64,000 bases of DNA from an uncultured Bacteroides sp. (GCA_947038155.1 CAMQVH010000002.1:124001-188000), one strand, 5' to 3'. Counted from the first letter of the stretch, positions 52,483 through 62,899 are shown. The notes: generated from the letters alone by a model not told the origin. A program made the numbers and translations.

Positions 52483-52911
52483 TTAGTCAATACGTGTTTC
52501 TTTATCTTTTCTTAAGCAATTCTTACATATACCTTTATAATAATAATGAACTTCTGTCACTTGATGCCCATCCATTTCCTGATTCTCAACTGTCTTCACA
52601 GATTCCGGACATTTCAAGTCATAAATATGACCACAGCGCCTGCAAAGAAAATGTGAGTGTACAGAAGTATCTGCATCAAAATTTGTATTTTTCTCATCAA
52701 TCGTAAGCATCAACGCAGCTCCTTGTTCCGAAAACAGTTTCAAAGTGTTGTAAACCGTAGTTTTTGAAAGAGTCGGCATTGAAGGAGACAATGCTGTATA
52801 AATATCATCAGCCGATGGATGAATAGGATGATTCATCAAATATTCCATGATAGCTATACGCTGCATGGAAGGCTTGATATTATGTTCTAACAATCGTTCA
52901 TATGGTTTCAT
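52483..52911 (-). CDS. Fur-family regulator, PerR-like
   Basis: The 142-residue repressor has a winged helix (about 10-85) with SKTTVYNTLKLFSEQG, the metal-sensing segment NFDADTSVHSHFLC (about 79-92), and two CxxC pairs (CRRC and CKNC) for the structural zinc. Gene context with reverse rubrerythrin suggests peroxide sensing (PerR) rather than iron uptake control. A PerR-box-like sequence lies in its own leader at 52939-52953. The gene is cotranscribed with rubrerythrin. Confidence 0.9.
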   Translation of the reverse strand: MKPYERLLEHNIKPSMQRIAIMEYLMNHPIHPSADDIYTALSPSMPTLSKTTVYNTLKLFSEQGAALMLTIDEKNTNFDADTSVHSHFLCRRCGHIYDLKCPESVKTVENQEMDGHQVTEVHYYYKGICKNCLRKDKETRID

Positions 52912-52938
52912 AAATTCCCCTTCTTTTCAAAGTTGTAT

Positions 52939-52969
52939 TCATTACAATTATAAATCTGATGCAAATATA
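52939..52969 (-). promoter_or_regulatory. PerR-like operator and -7 box of the perR-rubrerythrin operon
   Basis: On the minus strand -7 box TATATTTG (52969-52962) is followed by TTATAATTGTAATGA (52953-52939), which matches the known PerR consensus TTATAATnATTATAA at 11 of 14 positions. It overlaps the expected transcription start, suggesting autoregulation. Confidence 0.5.
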
Positions 52970-53044
52970 GAAAGTCCCGATATCATTTCCAAATAAAATC
53001 AATATTTTTTTTGCAGATATGTATTACTAAATTCTTCCATACAA

Positions 53045-53073
53045 AAAAGGCCATCTTAAGAAAGATGACCTTT
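53045..53073 (-). terminator. Terminator at the end of the lipoprotein operon
   Basis: On the minus strand AAAGGTCATCTT (53073-53062) pairs with AAGATGGCCTTT (53057-53046) with one mismatch, followed by TTTTT. It closes the operon whose last gene ends at 53100. Confidence 0.78.
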
Positions 53074-53099
53074 AGACATTGATATACCTTTATTTTGCC

Positions 53100-53576
53100 T
53101 TAATTCTTATTGGTTTTAGCCTCTTCGATTATTGATTCAGGTACTTTTTCGCAACGGACATATTTATTCACGTCACTATCATCATCTTTTGCAGTCCAAA
53201 TCATAGAACCGGATTCTAGCAAATCCGTTACGATATAGTCATTGTTCCAGTCACCATTACCAAAATCATATTCACCGCTAATAACATATCCCAGATATGG
53301 ATCGTTTTCTATACTAAAAGAACCAGTAATATAACGTGCATACATACTGTCAAACCTCTGATACATTTCAAAAGTCAGTTCTCTACGATTAAAAGTTATA
53401 TAGCAATATGTACCTTCTGCCAGAGCTTGTCCGTTCCATTCAGAAAGTTGCCACGTTCCGTTCAAATTAGCAGCAGTGACCGGCAAGGCAGGAATCTCTA
53501 CCTTTTCATCGTCGTCACAGGATGCGAAACAAAGCACGAAGGCGAATAAAGCCATTAATTTGAAAATATTCTTCAT
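53100..53576 (-). CDS. Small lipocalin-like lipoprotein
   Basis: Lipobox CFASCDDDE (Cys near residue 20) with acidic residues right after the Cys, the surface-export signal of Bacteroides lipoproteins. The rest looks like one beta-barrel with the lipocalin-like opening LNGTWQLSEWNG (near 40) and strands ITFNRRELTFEMYQRF and YVISGEYDFG. A lipocalin-type fold is by pattern only and the ligand is unknown. Last gene of the minus-strand operon (21 nt after the DUF1573 gene). Confidence 0.8.
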   Translation of the reverse strand: MKNIFKLMALFAFVLCFASCDDDEKVEIPALPVTAANLNGTWQLSEWNGQALAEGTYCYITFNRRELTFEMYQRFDSMYARYITGSFSIENDPYLGYVISGEYDFGNGDWNNDYIVTDLLESGSMIWTAKDDDSDVNKYVRCEKVPESIIEEAKTNKN

Positions 53577-53597
53577 GTCTTCTTTTTATTTTTATTG

Positions 53598-54413
53598 TTA
53601 CTTAATACAGTTTACTTTTATATTCAATGTCCGGTCTGACGGTTGCCCTTCCACTCCTTCTATAATAATAGGAAAAGTAAATGAACGACCTTTTTCCACA
53701 GGAATCAGTGAGGCGTCTATTGTGATCACAATGTCGGCTTCACTACCCGGACTGATTACTTCCGGCTCGGTACGAAAAGTTGCAAACTCAGGAATAACAG
53801 CAGCCGACAAACGCAATGATTGTTTTCCGCTGTTACCACACAGGATTCGTTCGGAAGGACGCTTTCCCGCATTTACCTCCCGAAATTCTATCCGGTTTTG
53901 TTTCAGTCTCAATTTACCCATCTTATATGGATAACGTCCCCATTCATCCGTTCCCGGTAACACATTACCAATTAATGTAAGGCGTGCCACGGGCATTTTG
54001 TCCGAAGAAGACAGATAAACAAAAGCATTCGTATCTATTGTTCCAGGATGATTCTTCGGATGATAAGTCAATACTACAACTCTCGTTTCACCGGGAGATA
54101 TCTCCCCTGTACGTACATCTGCTACCGCACATCCACAAGTAGTTCTTACACGGGTAAGATTTATGTCTTTGCCACTTACATTAGTACATGTGAAACGATA
54201 CATTTTTGGAGCATCATCTTCGGTCAATGTCCCGATATTCAGCACAGTCTTGTCAAAACGCAGAATATGTTCCGCCCCTTTTATCAACGGCGGATTTATC
54301 AGCGTATCTGTTTTTTCCTGTGGAGTGAAATGGACATTCCGGGCTTCAACCGCCCGGAATTGTCCGATGACTACACATAATAAAAAGAATCGTATCCAAG
54401 TAACTGGTTTCAT
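53598..54413 (-). CDS. Exported DUF1573 domain protein
   Basis: A 271-residue protein with a signal peptide (about 1-24) but no lipobox Cys. Residues about 50-135 are a DUF1573-type immunoglobulin-like domain (LNIGTLTEDDAPKMYRFTCTN, TRVRTTCGCAVADVRTGEISPGE). A second, similar beta-sandwich follows (about 170-271, VNAGKRPSERILCGNSGKQ). Such domains usually act as binding or chaperone-like modules in the periplasm. It lies 12 nt after the protease gene; the function in this operon is unknown. Confidence 0.82.
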   Translation of the reverse strand: MKPVTWIRFFLLCVVIGQFRAVEARNVHFTPQEKTDTLINPPLIKGAEHILRFDKTVLNIGTLTEDDAPKMYRFTCTNVSGKDINLTRVRTTCGCAVADVRTGEISPGETRVVVLTYHPKNHPGTIDTNAFVYLSSSDKMPVARLTLIGNVLPGTDEWGRYPYKMGKLRLKQNRIEFREVNAGKRPSERILCGNSGKQSLRLSAAVIPEFATFRTEPEVISPGSEADIVITIDASLIPVEKGRSFTFPIIIEGVEGQPSDRTLNIKVNCIK

Positions 54414-54425
54414 TGAATATTAAAA

Positions 54426-56516
54426 TTACATCCAACCATTATCATTAGCCTTCTTGCGAACGGTAACAGTAATGGATTGTTCGCTTCCATTGCTTACTTT
54501 CACTGTAATACGGGTTGCACCGGTTTTTACCCCAGATACTGTCATAAACGTACCATTGACAGATACTGAAGCGACAGTTGTATCCCCCGATGTGCAGGTA
54601 TAAGTTAGATTCTCTCCATTAACAAAATAATAGGCAAGGTTTAAATCCGATGTTGTACCTTCTGCTACATACATATTTGGTACTACCATGTCAGAACCAT
54701 TACCCTCAATATTGTTAAGCAACATTCCGGCATCTACCAATCCAGCACCCATCTTGCCGACGTATTTCGACAGTTCCACCTTTGTAGGAGAAGCACCGGC
54801 AGAAAGATGATTGCGATAATAAGTTTTCACTTTTCCATTACTGTACCAACTATCCAATGGCTTTGTAGACGTCTTCAGTAATTCAATAAACTCAGTTGCT
54901 TTGAAATGACGACGTTGTTTGACAGCATACGATAGTCCTAATGCCGCTACTCCCGATACATGAGGACAAGCCATAGAGGTACCATCCATAAATCCATAAG
55001 TTGCAATACCGTTTTGTATCCAAGTAGAAAGAATAGAACCAGAATATATACCCTCTGTCCAACCTTCGGGATCCTCTTGTCCAACTGCATTGTAATATTC
55101 AGTATCACCACCGGGGGCAGAAACAGTCACTTCCTTACCGTAGTCGGTATAAGAAGCCGGAGTAAAATCAGCGGCTACTGCACTTACTGATACACATTTG
55201 GAATAAGCAGCAGGAAACGCTGGCATTCCTGCATATTCGTTACCGGAGGCAAAAATAGCCAATCCACCATCAATCACACCATTAGGAGAACCTGCATTAT
55301 TAATAAAGTAGTCCAAGGCCTCTTTTTCCAACGGATACAGATTTTCCCATTCTTCTTCTGATCCCGGTCCGGGAGTATATCCTTCAATGATACTAGCTAA
55401 AGAAGAATTATATCCCCAACTGCATTGCAAAATAACAGCACCATTATCAGCCGCATACTTGATAGCTCTGGCCTCGGCATCCAAAGTGACACCAGCATCA
55501 CCGGAGAACACCTGGCATGACATAATCTTCACTCCCGAATCTTTGGAACCGTCACCGCCTGCAATACCACAAACACCTATACCGTTGCCGTTCACAGCTG
55601 CAATAGTACCAGCAACGTGTGTTCCGTGTCCCGAATCACTTGTTTCCATCCATGAGATAATCCCCGTATTACTTACAAAATTGTAACCATACTTATCATC
55701 TTTATATCCATTACCATCGGCATCAGTACCCGCATAAAGTTCCTCTCCTTCGTTAATCCAGATATTATCGGCCAAGTCAGGATGAGTATTCATCACACCC
55801 TCATCCAATACAGCAACAATAATAGAGGGATCACCCATACACTTCTTCCAGGCATTCACACAACCGACATCACATCCTGCCTCCGAACCATTACCCAATC
55901 CATTCTGATTGTCAAAAGGATTATTCCCAGTGTTATCATAATGCCATTGATCGGTAAGTCCGGGATCATTAAATGTATTTCTAGCCGTCATAGCACGTGT
56001 AGCCGCCTTTTGTTCCAAAGCGCTCTCATTTATATAACTCCGATAACCTTGGGTTCTATAAGCACGTTTAATATGACTATTTCCTTGTACTTTTGAGATT
56101 TCACCCAACTTACTAAGACGGTTAGCGGCCTCCTTCAAGTTTGTATTCTCATCAAACTTTACCCGATACCACAAATGCAGTTCGGCACTACGGGTACGCT
56201 CTTCATTCTTAGCATCTACCGGAAATATACGTTCAAAATGATATGCACCCAGAATATCCAACACTTCGTCAGTAGATGGAATACCGGAACGAGTCATGAC
56301 TCCTCCCCCACTTCTTGTCGCAACCTTAAGAGTCTGATCAAGGATTTCAGTCATTGCCGGATCGAATTTGATGAGCAATTCGCCAGAAGTAACGTCAGCC
56401 GGAAGCTGAACTTCCGTCCCCCCTACAGGGGTGGACGGTTGTTCGATAAGTTCTTGTTCCGAGCATGCAGTCAGCATTAGGGCAAACAGTGCTGTATATA
56501 AGAAATTTTTCTTCAT
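54426..56516 (-). CDS. Surface lipoprotein subtilisin-like serine protease (S8)
   Basis: The 696-residue protein has lipobox LTACSEQELIE (acidic residues after Cys), a propeptide-like region to about 170, and the S8 domain (about 210-560). Triad: Asp in VAVLDEGVMN (near 238), His in SGHGTHVAGT (near 297) and Ser in GFMDGTSMACPHVSG (near 518); the oxyanion Asn is in FASGNEYAG. A small C-terminal Ig-like domain (about 610-690) ends the chain. It is expected to sit on the outer surface. In the operon with SusD- and LRR-lipoproteins it could process a bound protein or glycoprotein ligand; that is inference. Confidence 0.93.
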   Translation of the reverse strand: MKKNFLYTALFALMLTACSEQELIEQPSTPVGGTEVQLPADVTSGELLIKFDPAMTEILDQTLKVATRSGGGVMTRSGIPSTDEVLDILGAYHFERIFPVDAKNEERTRSAELHLWYRVKFDENTNLKEAANRLSKLGEISKVQGNSHIKRAYRTQGYRSYINESALEQKAATRAMTARNTFNDPGLTDQWHYDNTGNNPFDNQNGLGNGSEAGCDVGCVNAWKKCMGDPSIIVAVLDEGVMNTHPDLADNIWINEGEELYAGTDADGNGYKDDKYGYNFVSNTGIISWMETSDSGHGTHVAGTIAAVNGNGIGVCGIAGGDGSKDSGVKIMSCQVFSGDAGVTLDAEARAIKYAADNGAVILQCSWGYNSSLASIIEGYTPGPGSEEEWENLYPLEKEALDYFINNAGSPNGVIDGGLAIFASGNEYAGMPAFPAAYSKCVSVSAVAADFTPASYTDYGKEVTVSAPGGDTEYYNAVGQEDPEGWTEGIYSGSILSTWIQNGIATYGFMDGTSMACPHVSGVAALGLSYAVKQRRHFKATEFIELLKTSTKPLDSWYSNGKVKTYYRNHLSAGASPTKVELSKYVGKMGAGLVDAGMLLNNIEGNGSDMVVPNMYVAEGTTSDLNLAYYFVNGENLTYTCTSGDTTVASVSVNGTFMTVSGVKTGATRITVKVSNGSEQSITVTVRKKANDNGWM

Positions 56517-56567
56517 TGTTCCTTTTTAAAAGTTATTCTTGTTTCTGATATTTATTCTAGAGTCATC

Positions 56568-58541
56568 TTATTCAATTGTCTCCGATAATACAAATTTTCT
56601 GAAGTACAACGGATAAGCTACACCGTTAACCACATGATCTGTCCCCGGATCCTTTTTGCCATAGTAATAAGAATAATCATAGTTAACGACATCCACATTA
56701 CTAAATCCGACTGTATTTCCATTTGAATTTTTACCATTCTCCTGCTGGTTAAACACCATATTCTCCGGATTCCAATAAGCAAAGTAAGGATGGAATAAAA
56801 GCCAATTTGGAATTGCACCAGTCATGAAATTCAAGTTCAGATGAAGTATACGCGTAAATGGTAATACACGTGGAATATCCTGTCCGCTCACCGGAGCTTG
56901 ATTCTGGTATGTCACTTGATTATCTGTTGTCAACAGCCATTGACAAGTATCGCTTGATATCTTATCGAGAAATATGGACGGAGTAGCAGTCAACTCATCT
57001 TCACTGAAGAAATCTGATTCCTGATAAGTGGCAGGTTTTCCTGCAGCCTTCAAAGCAGCTGTCATTTCCGCATCTGTAGGAAGTTCTCCTTCAAGGAAGT
57101 TATAAGACATTTCCAGTGATATCAGTTTATCCCAAGTCAGTAACTTCAAGAAGGCATCTCTCTGCAATTGTCCTTGAGAAATATCAACATGCAAACCAAC
57201 ATCCTTACCATTATATTGATTGTTTCCATCAACCAGACTTAAATCGTTCAGCGTTTCCGTAGCACGACATCCGGTCAATGACAAATGTCTTAAATGTGGG
57301 AAATTCTTTTCATTCACTACATCCGTTATCACAGACAACGTCTTAAAGTTATTACTTGTCAGATCCATATTCTCCATTTTTTTACCCAATTGAGCAAAAT
57401 TTTCAGGGAGTGCATTTATACCCAAAGAAAATACTGTCAGATTTTTCAAATACTCTAATCCACAAATTTCCTCTCCCAAATAGACAGTACGTATCTGCCG
57501 GTTGGCATTACTCTGAACAGTAAATGATTCCAAATATTTCAGATGACGAATTTCTTTGGGTAATGATTCACCGTCCTGTAAATCAATCATAGCATAACGT
57601 ACCGAACGCACACGACCAACAGCTTCAGGAGGAAGTTCTCCGCTTTTTATTTCTTTATCAGTAGCTTCCCAAAGTGTCACAAGTTCCCAGTTCAGCATGC
57701 TTTCACTGGTATCAAAGCTCATCATGGTCTGGAGTTTGCTATTGATAATGATAACAGCCAACGAATCACCAGCACGATTATCTTCAATTTTCATTGCAGC
57801 TTTTTGTGTTACAGTCAGCACTACAGCATCTATTTTATTACCGTCGTTGTCCACTAACTGATCTTCCAAATTAACAGGAACCAAATGAACTTTTGCCACA
57901 CGGGTGTAAGGAGCCACATTCATTCCCCAACGAAAATCGACTTTCAGAGTACGAGGTCGTGCCCCTCTGTCTAAATCGACTACGAAATCTTTAAATGTCA
58001 ACCAGTTACTTCTCTCTCCCTCTACTTCAGCTTTCTCTTCATCGGTCATTGTCGCCTCTTCTGCGAAAGAATAATCCACACTTCCGATTTTGAATTTAAT
58101 GTTAGTAGAGATCGTAGCACTGAAATGACGCTCATTATAAACATCCGAACTAGGAATCTCCACCTCCGGTTCTCTCACTAAGATTTGCTTACCAAAACCG
58201 AACTGTGTAACCGTTACCAATCGAGGTTCCCGACCATCCATAGAGAAACGTATCTGAGCTGTACGTGCAGCATTTGTCAGTGTAGAGTCTATGGCAAGAT
58301 CACATACCGCCGAACCAAGACCATTTGCCGGTGAAACGGCAATCCAAGGTTCTGACACGCGGGTCACCCATTGACCGTCGGACGAAACGGCAATCTTCTC
58401 TGATCCTCCTTCGGCACCGATAGTAATTTCTTCTTTATCTATCGTAATGCCATCGACTCCCACTTCATCGTCATCTTTACACGAGGTTGCAAATCCCACG
58501 CAAAGAATCAGTCCTAATGTTATTTTATTAAAATATTTCAT
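56568..58541 (-). CDS. BACON/leucine-rich-repeat surface lipoprotein
   Basis: Lipobox FATSCKDDDE (acidic signal after Cys), then a BACON-like domain (about 32-115: IGAEGGSEKIAVSSDGQWVTRVSEPWIAVSP). A second beta domain lies about 120-250. From about 280 there are leucine-rich repeats (LKYLESFTVQSN, LEYLKNLTVFSLGINALPENFAQL, HLRHLSLTGC, ILHLNLNFMTGAIPNWL). The repeats should make a curved binding surface. It shares operon, lipobox type and repeat architecture with the next gene upstream (18-nt gap). No catalytic motif is visible. Confidence 0.85.
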   Translation of the reverse strand: MKYFNKITLGLILCVGFATSCKDDDEVGVDGITIDKEEITIGAEGGSEKIAVSSDGQWVTRVSEPWIAVSPANGLGSAVCDLAIDSTLTNAARTAQIRFSMDGREPRLVTVTQFGFGKQILVREPEVEIPSSDVYNERHFSATISTNIKFKIGSVDYSFAEEATMTDEEKAEVEGERSNWLTFKDFVVDLDRGARPRTLKVDFRWGMNVAPYTRVAKVHLVPVNLEDQLVDNDGNKIDAVVLTVTQKAAMKIEDNRAGDSLAVIIINSKLQTMMSFDTSESMLNWELVTLWEATDKEIKSGELPPEAVGRVRSVRYAMIDLQDGESLPKEIRHLKYLESFTVQSNANRQIRTVYLGEEICGLEYLKNLTVFSLGINALPENFAQLGKKMENMDLTSNNFKTLSVITDVVNEKNFPHLRHLSLTGCRATETLNDLSLVDGNNQYNGKDVGLHVDISQGQLQRDAFLKLLTWDKLISLEMSYNFLEGELPTDAEMTAALKAAGKPATYQESDFFSEDELTATPSIFLDKISSDTCQWLLTTDNQVTYQNQAPVSGQDIPRVLPFTRILHLNLNFMTGAIPNWLLFHPYFAYWNPENMVFNQQENGKNSNGNTVGFSNVDVVNYDYSYYYGKKDPGTDHVVNGVAYPLYFRKFVLSETIE

Positions 58542-58558
58542 GAATAGAATCTTTTATA

Positions 58559-61273
58559 TTATCGTTCAATACCTAAAGCATCACAACCACGAATATCCTG
58601 TGTAGTATCATAGATCAGCACATACATACCTGCTTCGATATATGGACATACTTTGGTTACATCAATAGATATATTCGGATTGTCTGCTATATCCATTATA
58701 TAAAGTTGTGGTGTCAGAGTTTCGTCCACTTTACGGATGTCATTCGATCCAATTTGCAATTGTATTAAGCTCGGACAAGTAGTAATACCTGTCGGCCATT
58801 CGCGCAAAATACGATTACCTTCCGCATCACGCTGATGACGAATACCAAAAGCTTTCAACTGACTGCTGTTCAAAGGCTGGGTCGGGAATTTAGAGAAACA
58901 ATTATAACTAACATCCATATTACTTAAATAAGGCAAAGTAGTTGCCCGGAAGTCATCAGACAGGCTTGTCAATTTATTAAAGCGCAAATCTATAACAGTC
59001 AGCAAATACGTATTCTTATAGTTTCCGTCTTTCGGTTTTAGTGAATTTTCCGGAATCGTTTTCATCTCATTATTGCTCAAATCAATGGTTGAAATCGGAG
59101 AACCTGATGCAAACAATTCTGTAGGGAACTTCTTGATATTATTATATGATAACACCACTGTACTGGCATTAATACCTTTGAATTGATCCATCGGACAATT
59201 TATGTTACTCCCTTCAGAACCTATCGCATTGTATGAAAAATCCACAGATCCCATAACATATACCGATTTAGCATTGAAAATATTCGGTATATATTTCAGC
59301 TTATTATGAGAAAAGCCTAAACCTTCCACCTGATCGGTAAACGCACAAAAGTTATCTGGGATCTCTTCAATCTGGTTATAATCCAGCTTAAGATCAGATA
59401 GCTTGACATTAGTACCAAAAGCTTCCAGTTGTTTTACATTATTATGCACACAATCAAGCAAGCCCAGTTTCACCATTTTCTGTAAAGATTCAGATGATGG
59501 GAACTTTTCCAGATTATTATAGCCCATATATAATATCTGAACCTTAGGACCTGTATCCTCATCATCAGCCAATCTAGCCCAATCAGCAGTCAATTGATCA
59601 GCGCTGATACCTTTGTTACAAGCTATATTCAATGACTGTAATTCCGGCAAATCATACACAAAGTCCGGAACCTGCGTCAAATTCGGACAGTTATACAACT
59701 CTAGATCCGTCAGTTGTTTCATATTACTCCAACTCAATTCTTCGTCCGCATATTGTTTGGCATATTCCGAATCAGCATTTTCCCAATCAACAGCGATATT
59801 ATCGTATGTAAAAGGAGAATTTGCAAAATAGACTGTCTGCAAATTAGTCAACCGCTGAATAGCCTTTGAAATAAACGTAATGCGATTGGTTAGGGAACCA
59901 ATTTGCGTATCTTTCAATGTTATACGGTTATTCTTCCTGATCGGTTCCAGCTTCGGATGTCTGTTAATACCATCTTGCAAGAGCTCTGACATATTCAGGC
60001 GAGGATCGTAGTCAAGGAATGTTCTTTTGTAATGCATACGTATTCTCTGTCTCTGTTCCTCACTCATGTCCGGAGTTAGTTCATCACTACCAAACAATCT
60101 TCCACTCAAAGTTTCACTGTGTGTGCCGAAAGCAAGTGTTCTCAATTCTGTTAACTGTCCGATAGCATCAGGAACTCTTCCTCTGGCACCGAAACCAGCT
60201 ATTGAAAGTCCGGTGACACGCCCATTCTTATCCAAATCAACGCCTGGCTGATCACCCCACATATCCAATTCTTTATTGAAATTCCAGTTTGAACTGTGAA
60301 GAGAATTATCTATCACACCACTGTTATATCGCCAGTTTTTTCCGTCCAAAGCTTCCCAAATGGCTTTCAGTGCCTTATAATCTTTTATGTATTCCGCAGT
60401 TTCTTTTAATTGGATAGGTACATTGGCATCTTCTGTCAATTCATTGTCTTCCACAATAAAGGATTCTCCTCTTACAGATTGTGTTTCCAATTCCGATTTT
60501 GTACTGCCACTTTGTGAATAAGTAGTATATGATACCACTTGATAGGTACCGGCAGGGAGCCACACTGCAGAGTCACATGTTGCCACACCTATATCCATAT
60601 ATTTGTCATTGGCATTATCGGGATTCTGATTTTCCTTAGAACCTTCTTCATAAGTGACTTTCATTCCCTCCAATTCTGTAGTGACACGGGTAAAGGTATT
60701 CATTACTGTAACGTCGACAAAGCGAATACTGCTAAATAAGTATTCACCAGCTACACGCGTACTGATTCCTTCTTTTGTCAATTTGAAAGTAACAGTTCCA
60801 CGTGCTACGGCATCTACAGTTAATGCTTTTTCCTGAAGTCCTCCACTGACAACAGTAAATTCATTATTTTCTCCTGCAGGTCCTGCCAACAGAACTTTAT
60901 CCAGATTGTCATACAGATAATAACCGATAATCTTATAAGTACCGACCAATAACTGTAATTTATCACTACGCAGACCGTATTCCGCATTGTTCGTATTAAA
61001 TGAGTTCAAGGGTAAAGTCTGCGAAACGGTAGTACCGTTATGCGTCATCACAACCTTTATCTTCTGTGCTTTAGACAACGATTCTAGTTTGTCTGTCACA
61101 CGAGTAGTTGCTCCTTCCTCATAAGATGCACTCTTATAGAGTTTGAACTGCACATAGCCGTATTGGCTTTGCAGTACCTCGTCATCGTCATCAGAGCAAC
61201 CAGTTACCACCATCGTTAGTAAGCTGACGATGAGGGGTAAGAAGATTATTGAGTATAATTTATGTAGATTCAT
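58559..61273 (-). CDS. Large leucine-rich-repeat surface lipoprotein
   Basis: A 904-residue lipoprotein: lipobox VVTGCSDDDDE (Cys near 26, acidic run), an N-terminal beta region with two Ig-like segments (about 30-290, with LNSFNTNNAEYGLRSDKLQLLVGTYKIIGYYLYD; a DUF4458-like pattern), and leucine-rich repeats from about 340 to 880 (LTELRTLAFG, LPELQSLNIACN, LSDLKLDYNQIEEIP, STVVLSYNNIKKFP, STIDLSNNEMKTIP). It is probably a surface binding protein for a peptide or glycoprotein. It is the third gene from the SusD gene in the operon. Confidence 0.87.
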   Translation of the reverse strand: MNLHKLYSIIFLPLIVSLLTMVVTGCSDDDDEVLQSQYGYVQFKLYKSASYEEGATTRVTDKLESLSKAQKIKVVMTHNGTTVSQTLPLNSFNTNNAEYGLRSDKLQLLVGTYKIIGYYLYDNLDKVLLAGPAGENNEFTVVSGGLQEKALTVDAVARGTVTFKLTKEGISTRVAGEYLFSSIRFVDVTVMNTFTRVTTELEGMKVTYEEGSKENQNPDNANDKYMDIGVATCDSAVWLPAGTYQVVSYTTYSQSGSTKSELETQSVRGESFIVEDNELTEDANVPIQLKETAEYIKDYKALKAIWEALDGKNWRYNSGVIDNSLHSSNWNFNKELDMWGDQPGVDLDKNGRVTGLSIAGFGARGRVPDAIGQLTELRTLAFGTHSETLSGRLFGSDELTPDMSEEQRQRIRMHYKRTFLDYDPRLNMSELLQDGINRHPKLEPIRKNNRITLKDTQIGSLTNRITFISKAIQRLTNLQTVYFANSPFTYDNIAVDWENADSEYAKQYADEELSWSNMKQLTDLELYNCPNLTQVPDFVYDLPELQSLNIACNKGISADQLTADWARLADDEDTGPKVQILYMGYNNLEKFPSSESLQKMVKLGLLDCVHNNVKQLEAFGTNVKLSDLKLDYNQIEEIPDNFCAFTDQVEGLGFSHNKLKYIPNIFNAKSVYVMGSVDFSYNAIGSEGSNINCPMDQFKGINASTVVLSYNNIKKFPTELFASGSPISTIDLSNNEMKTIPENSLKPKDGNYKNTYLLTVIDLRFNKLTSLSDDFRATTLPYLSNMDVSYNCFSKFPTQPLNSSQLKAFGIRHQRDAEGNRILREWPTGITTCPSLIQLQIGSNDIRKVDETLTPQLYIMDIADNPNISIDVTKVCPYIEAGMYVLIYDTTQDIRGCDALGIER

Positions 61274-61294
61274 TTAGTATACTATCTAAATTAA

Positions 61295-62884
61295 TTAATT
61301 GGCCGGGGTAATCACCAAAGCCTTCTTAAAGAGCATATCTGTTCCCTTAAAAACAATGATTAAATCTTCCTTAAAAACGTCAGGTACAGTGACTCCCAAA
61401 ATCATATTTCCACTCTCATCCATTGATGCCTCAAGAGTTACAGTAACATCTTCATCATCAACATTAATTGCATAAGCTTCACCTATCCATTCGCTTTCGG
61501 ATAATAACGGATTAACTGCATAATATTCACCTGCATTAGCAGATATTGAATAAACATCATTAATAAAATAGTTTCCTTGGAGGAGTTCTAAAATAGAAGT
61601 ATTTGTTGTTTTAATAGGTGAAACCTCTTCCCATCCAGCTTTTTTTATAATGAAGCTCTGATTACTAGGTTCTTCTTTCACTTCTTTCTGAGTAAAACCT
61701 ATCAAAAGATTGTTTTGCTCATATTTATAAGCTATCTCACCATTTTCAATAATCGTTTCTTCTAAATTTTCTTTGATGCTTTCATATTCTGCACGCGAGA
61801 ATACAAGAGCATAGCCAGTTCTAGTTTCCGGTTCTCCCCAAGCAATATTAGGGCTATATTCATCAACTGTGAGATTTATTTTACCTTTTTCACCTTCACA
61901 ATGAATCCATTGCATATCCGGAGCTATAATTGAAATATTCTTATTTCCCATCCAGTCTTCCCATTCCTCCATGTATACAATTTCATAATCATCATTTAAA
62001 GTTTTAACAGTAAATGGCATTCTTTTTTGTATAGTTACATCACCTGTACTACCACCTGAACTTTTTTGGGTAAATGTTTTTCCATCCATTGATACAACCC
62101 AATTTGTTGGATAACTTGCTGGAAGAGTCAATTTCATCGTCCCAGGAGTCATACCATCATAAGAAACCTTGAAAGAGTAGAAAGCCTTTCCTTCTTCATC
62201 AGAAAATGTAATCACATCTTTCTCAGTGGCTTCAACCGGATATTTTTCACGATTATCATCTTCTATTATTCTCAAGCCACCGCTTACTTTTTGGTCAACT
62301 ACTCCTACAAGAGAACCACCTTCAAGTTCTAACCAACCTGGCAGATTGGTAGCAGCAAAACGGAAGTTAGCTTGAACGCTAAATTTAGAGAAAGCCTGAT
62401 ACCCTACTTTAAGTTCTCTGACTTCTTCTCCTTTTTCATCGTATATTTTCAATTCATGTCCTACAGCCGAACGAGTAACTTCTCCAATTACAATCGTCTG
62501 ACCACCCATTGTTAATTCCAATTTAGCTACACTGATATTATCTACTTTCTGATTATCATCAGTAGCCATAATTGTTACGGTTTGCGTACCGGCTGCCCCA
62601 GACAGAATAAATTCTTCTGTATCATTGGACTGAAACTTACACCAAATGGCAGAAGATGCCAAACTCCAGTTTGTATTAGCCGTAAAAGTAAACTCTTTCG
62701 TCTCACCAGCATTACAGACGATATTTTGTTTTTCCGGAAATACTGGAGTCACCGCATCGTCATCATCATCCGAACATGCCGCCAGGCAGAAAGTCATGAG
62801 CAAGCCAATGAAGAAACAACTCTTGCATAACATATTCATGCAGGAATCTCCTAGTGGTTGTAAACTAAACTTTTTCATATCCAT
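61295..62884 (-). CDS. BACON-domain surface lipoprotein (DUF5003-like)
   Basis: A 529-residue lipoprotein with lipobox FCLAACSDDDDD (Cys near 37, acidic run). Residues about 48-140 form a BACON-like domain (IVCNAGETKEFTFTANTNWSLASSAIWCKF); residues about 150-400 hold further beta-sandwich domains; the C-terminus (about 420-529) looks like another. The first Met is at 62884; Met at 62878 or the one at about residue 16 are possible too. It sits 15 nt after the DUF4843-type gene. BACON domains commonly bind mucin-type or other glycans, which is family knowledge. Confidence 0.8.
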   Translation of the reverse strand: MDMKKFSLQPLGDSCMNMLCKSCFFIGLLMTFCLAACSDDDDDAVTPVFPEKQNIVCNAGETKEFTFTANTNWSLASSAIWCKFQSNDTEEFILSGAAGTQTVTIMATDDNQKVDNISVAKLELTMGGQTIVIGEVTRSAVGHELKIYDEKGEEVRELKVGYQAFSKFSVQANFRFAATNLPGWLELEGGSLVGVVDQKVSGGLRIIEDDNREKYPVEATEKDVITFSDEEGKAFYSFKVSYDGMTPGTMKLTLPASYPTNWVVSMDGKTFTQKSSGGSTGDVTIQKRMPFTVKTLNDDYEIVYMEEWEDWMGNKNISIIAPDMQWIHCEGEKGKINLTVDEYSPNIAWGEPETRTGYALVFSRAEYESIKENLEETIIENGEIAYKYEQNNLLIGFTQKEVKEEPSNQSFIIKKAGWEEVSPIKTTNTSILELLQGNYFINDVYSISANAGEYYAVNPLLSESEWIGEAYAINVDDEDVTVTLEASMDESGNMILGVTVPDVFKEDLIIVFKGTDMLFKKALVITPAN

Positions 62885-62899
62885 TTATATTCTTATTTT

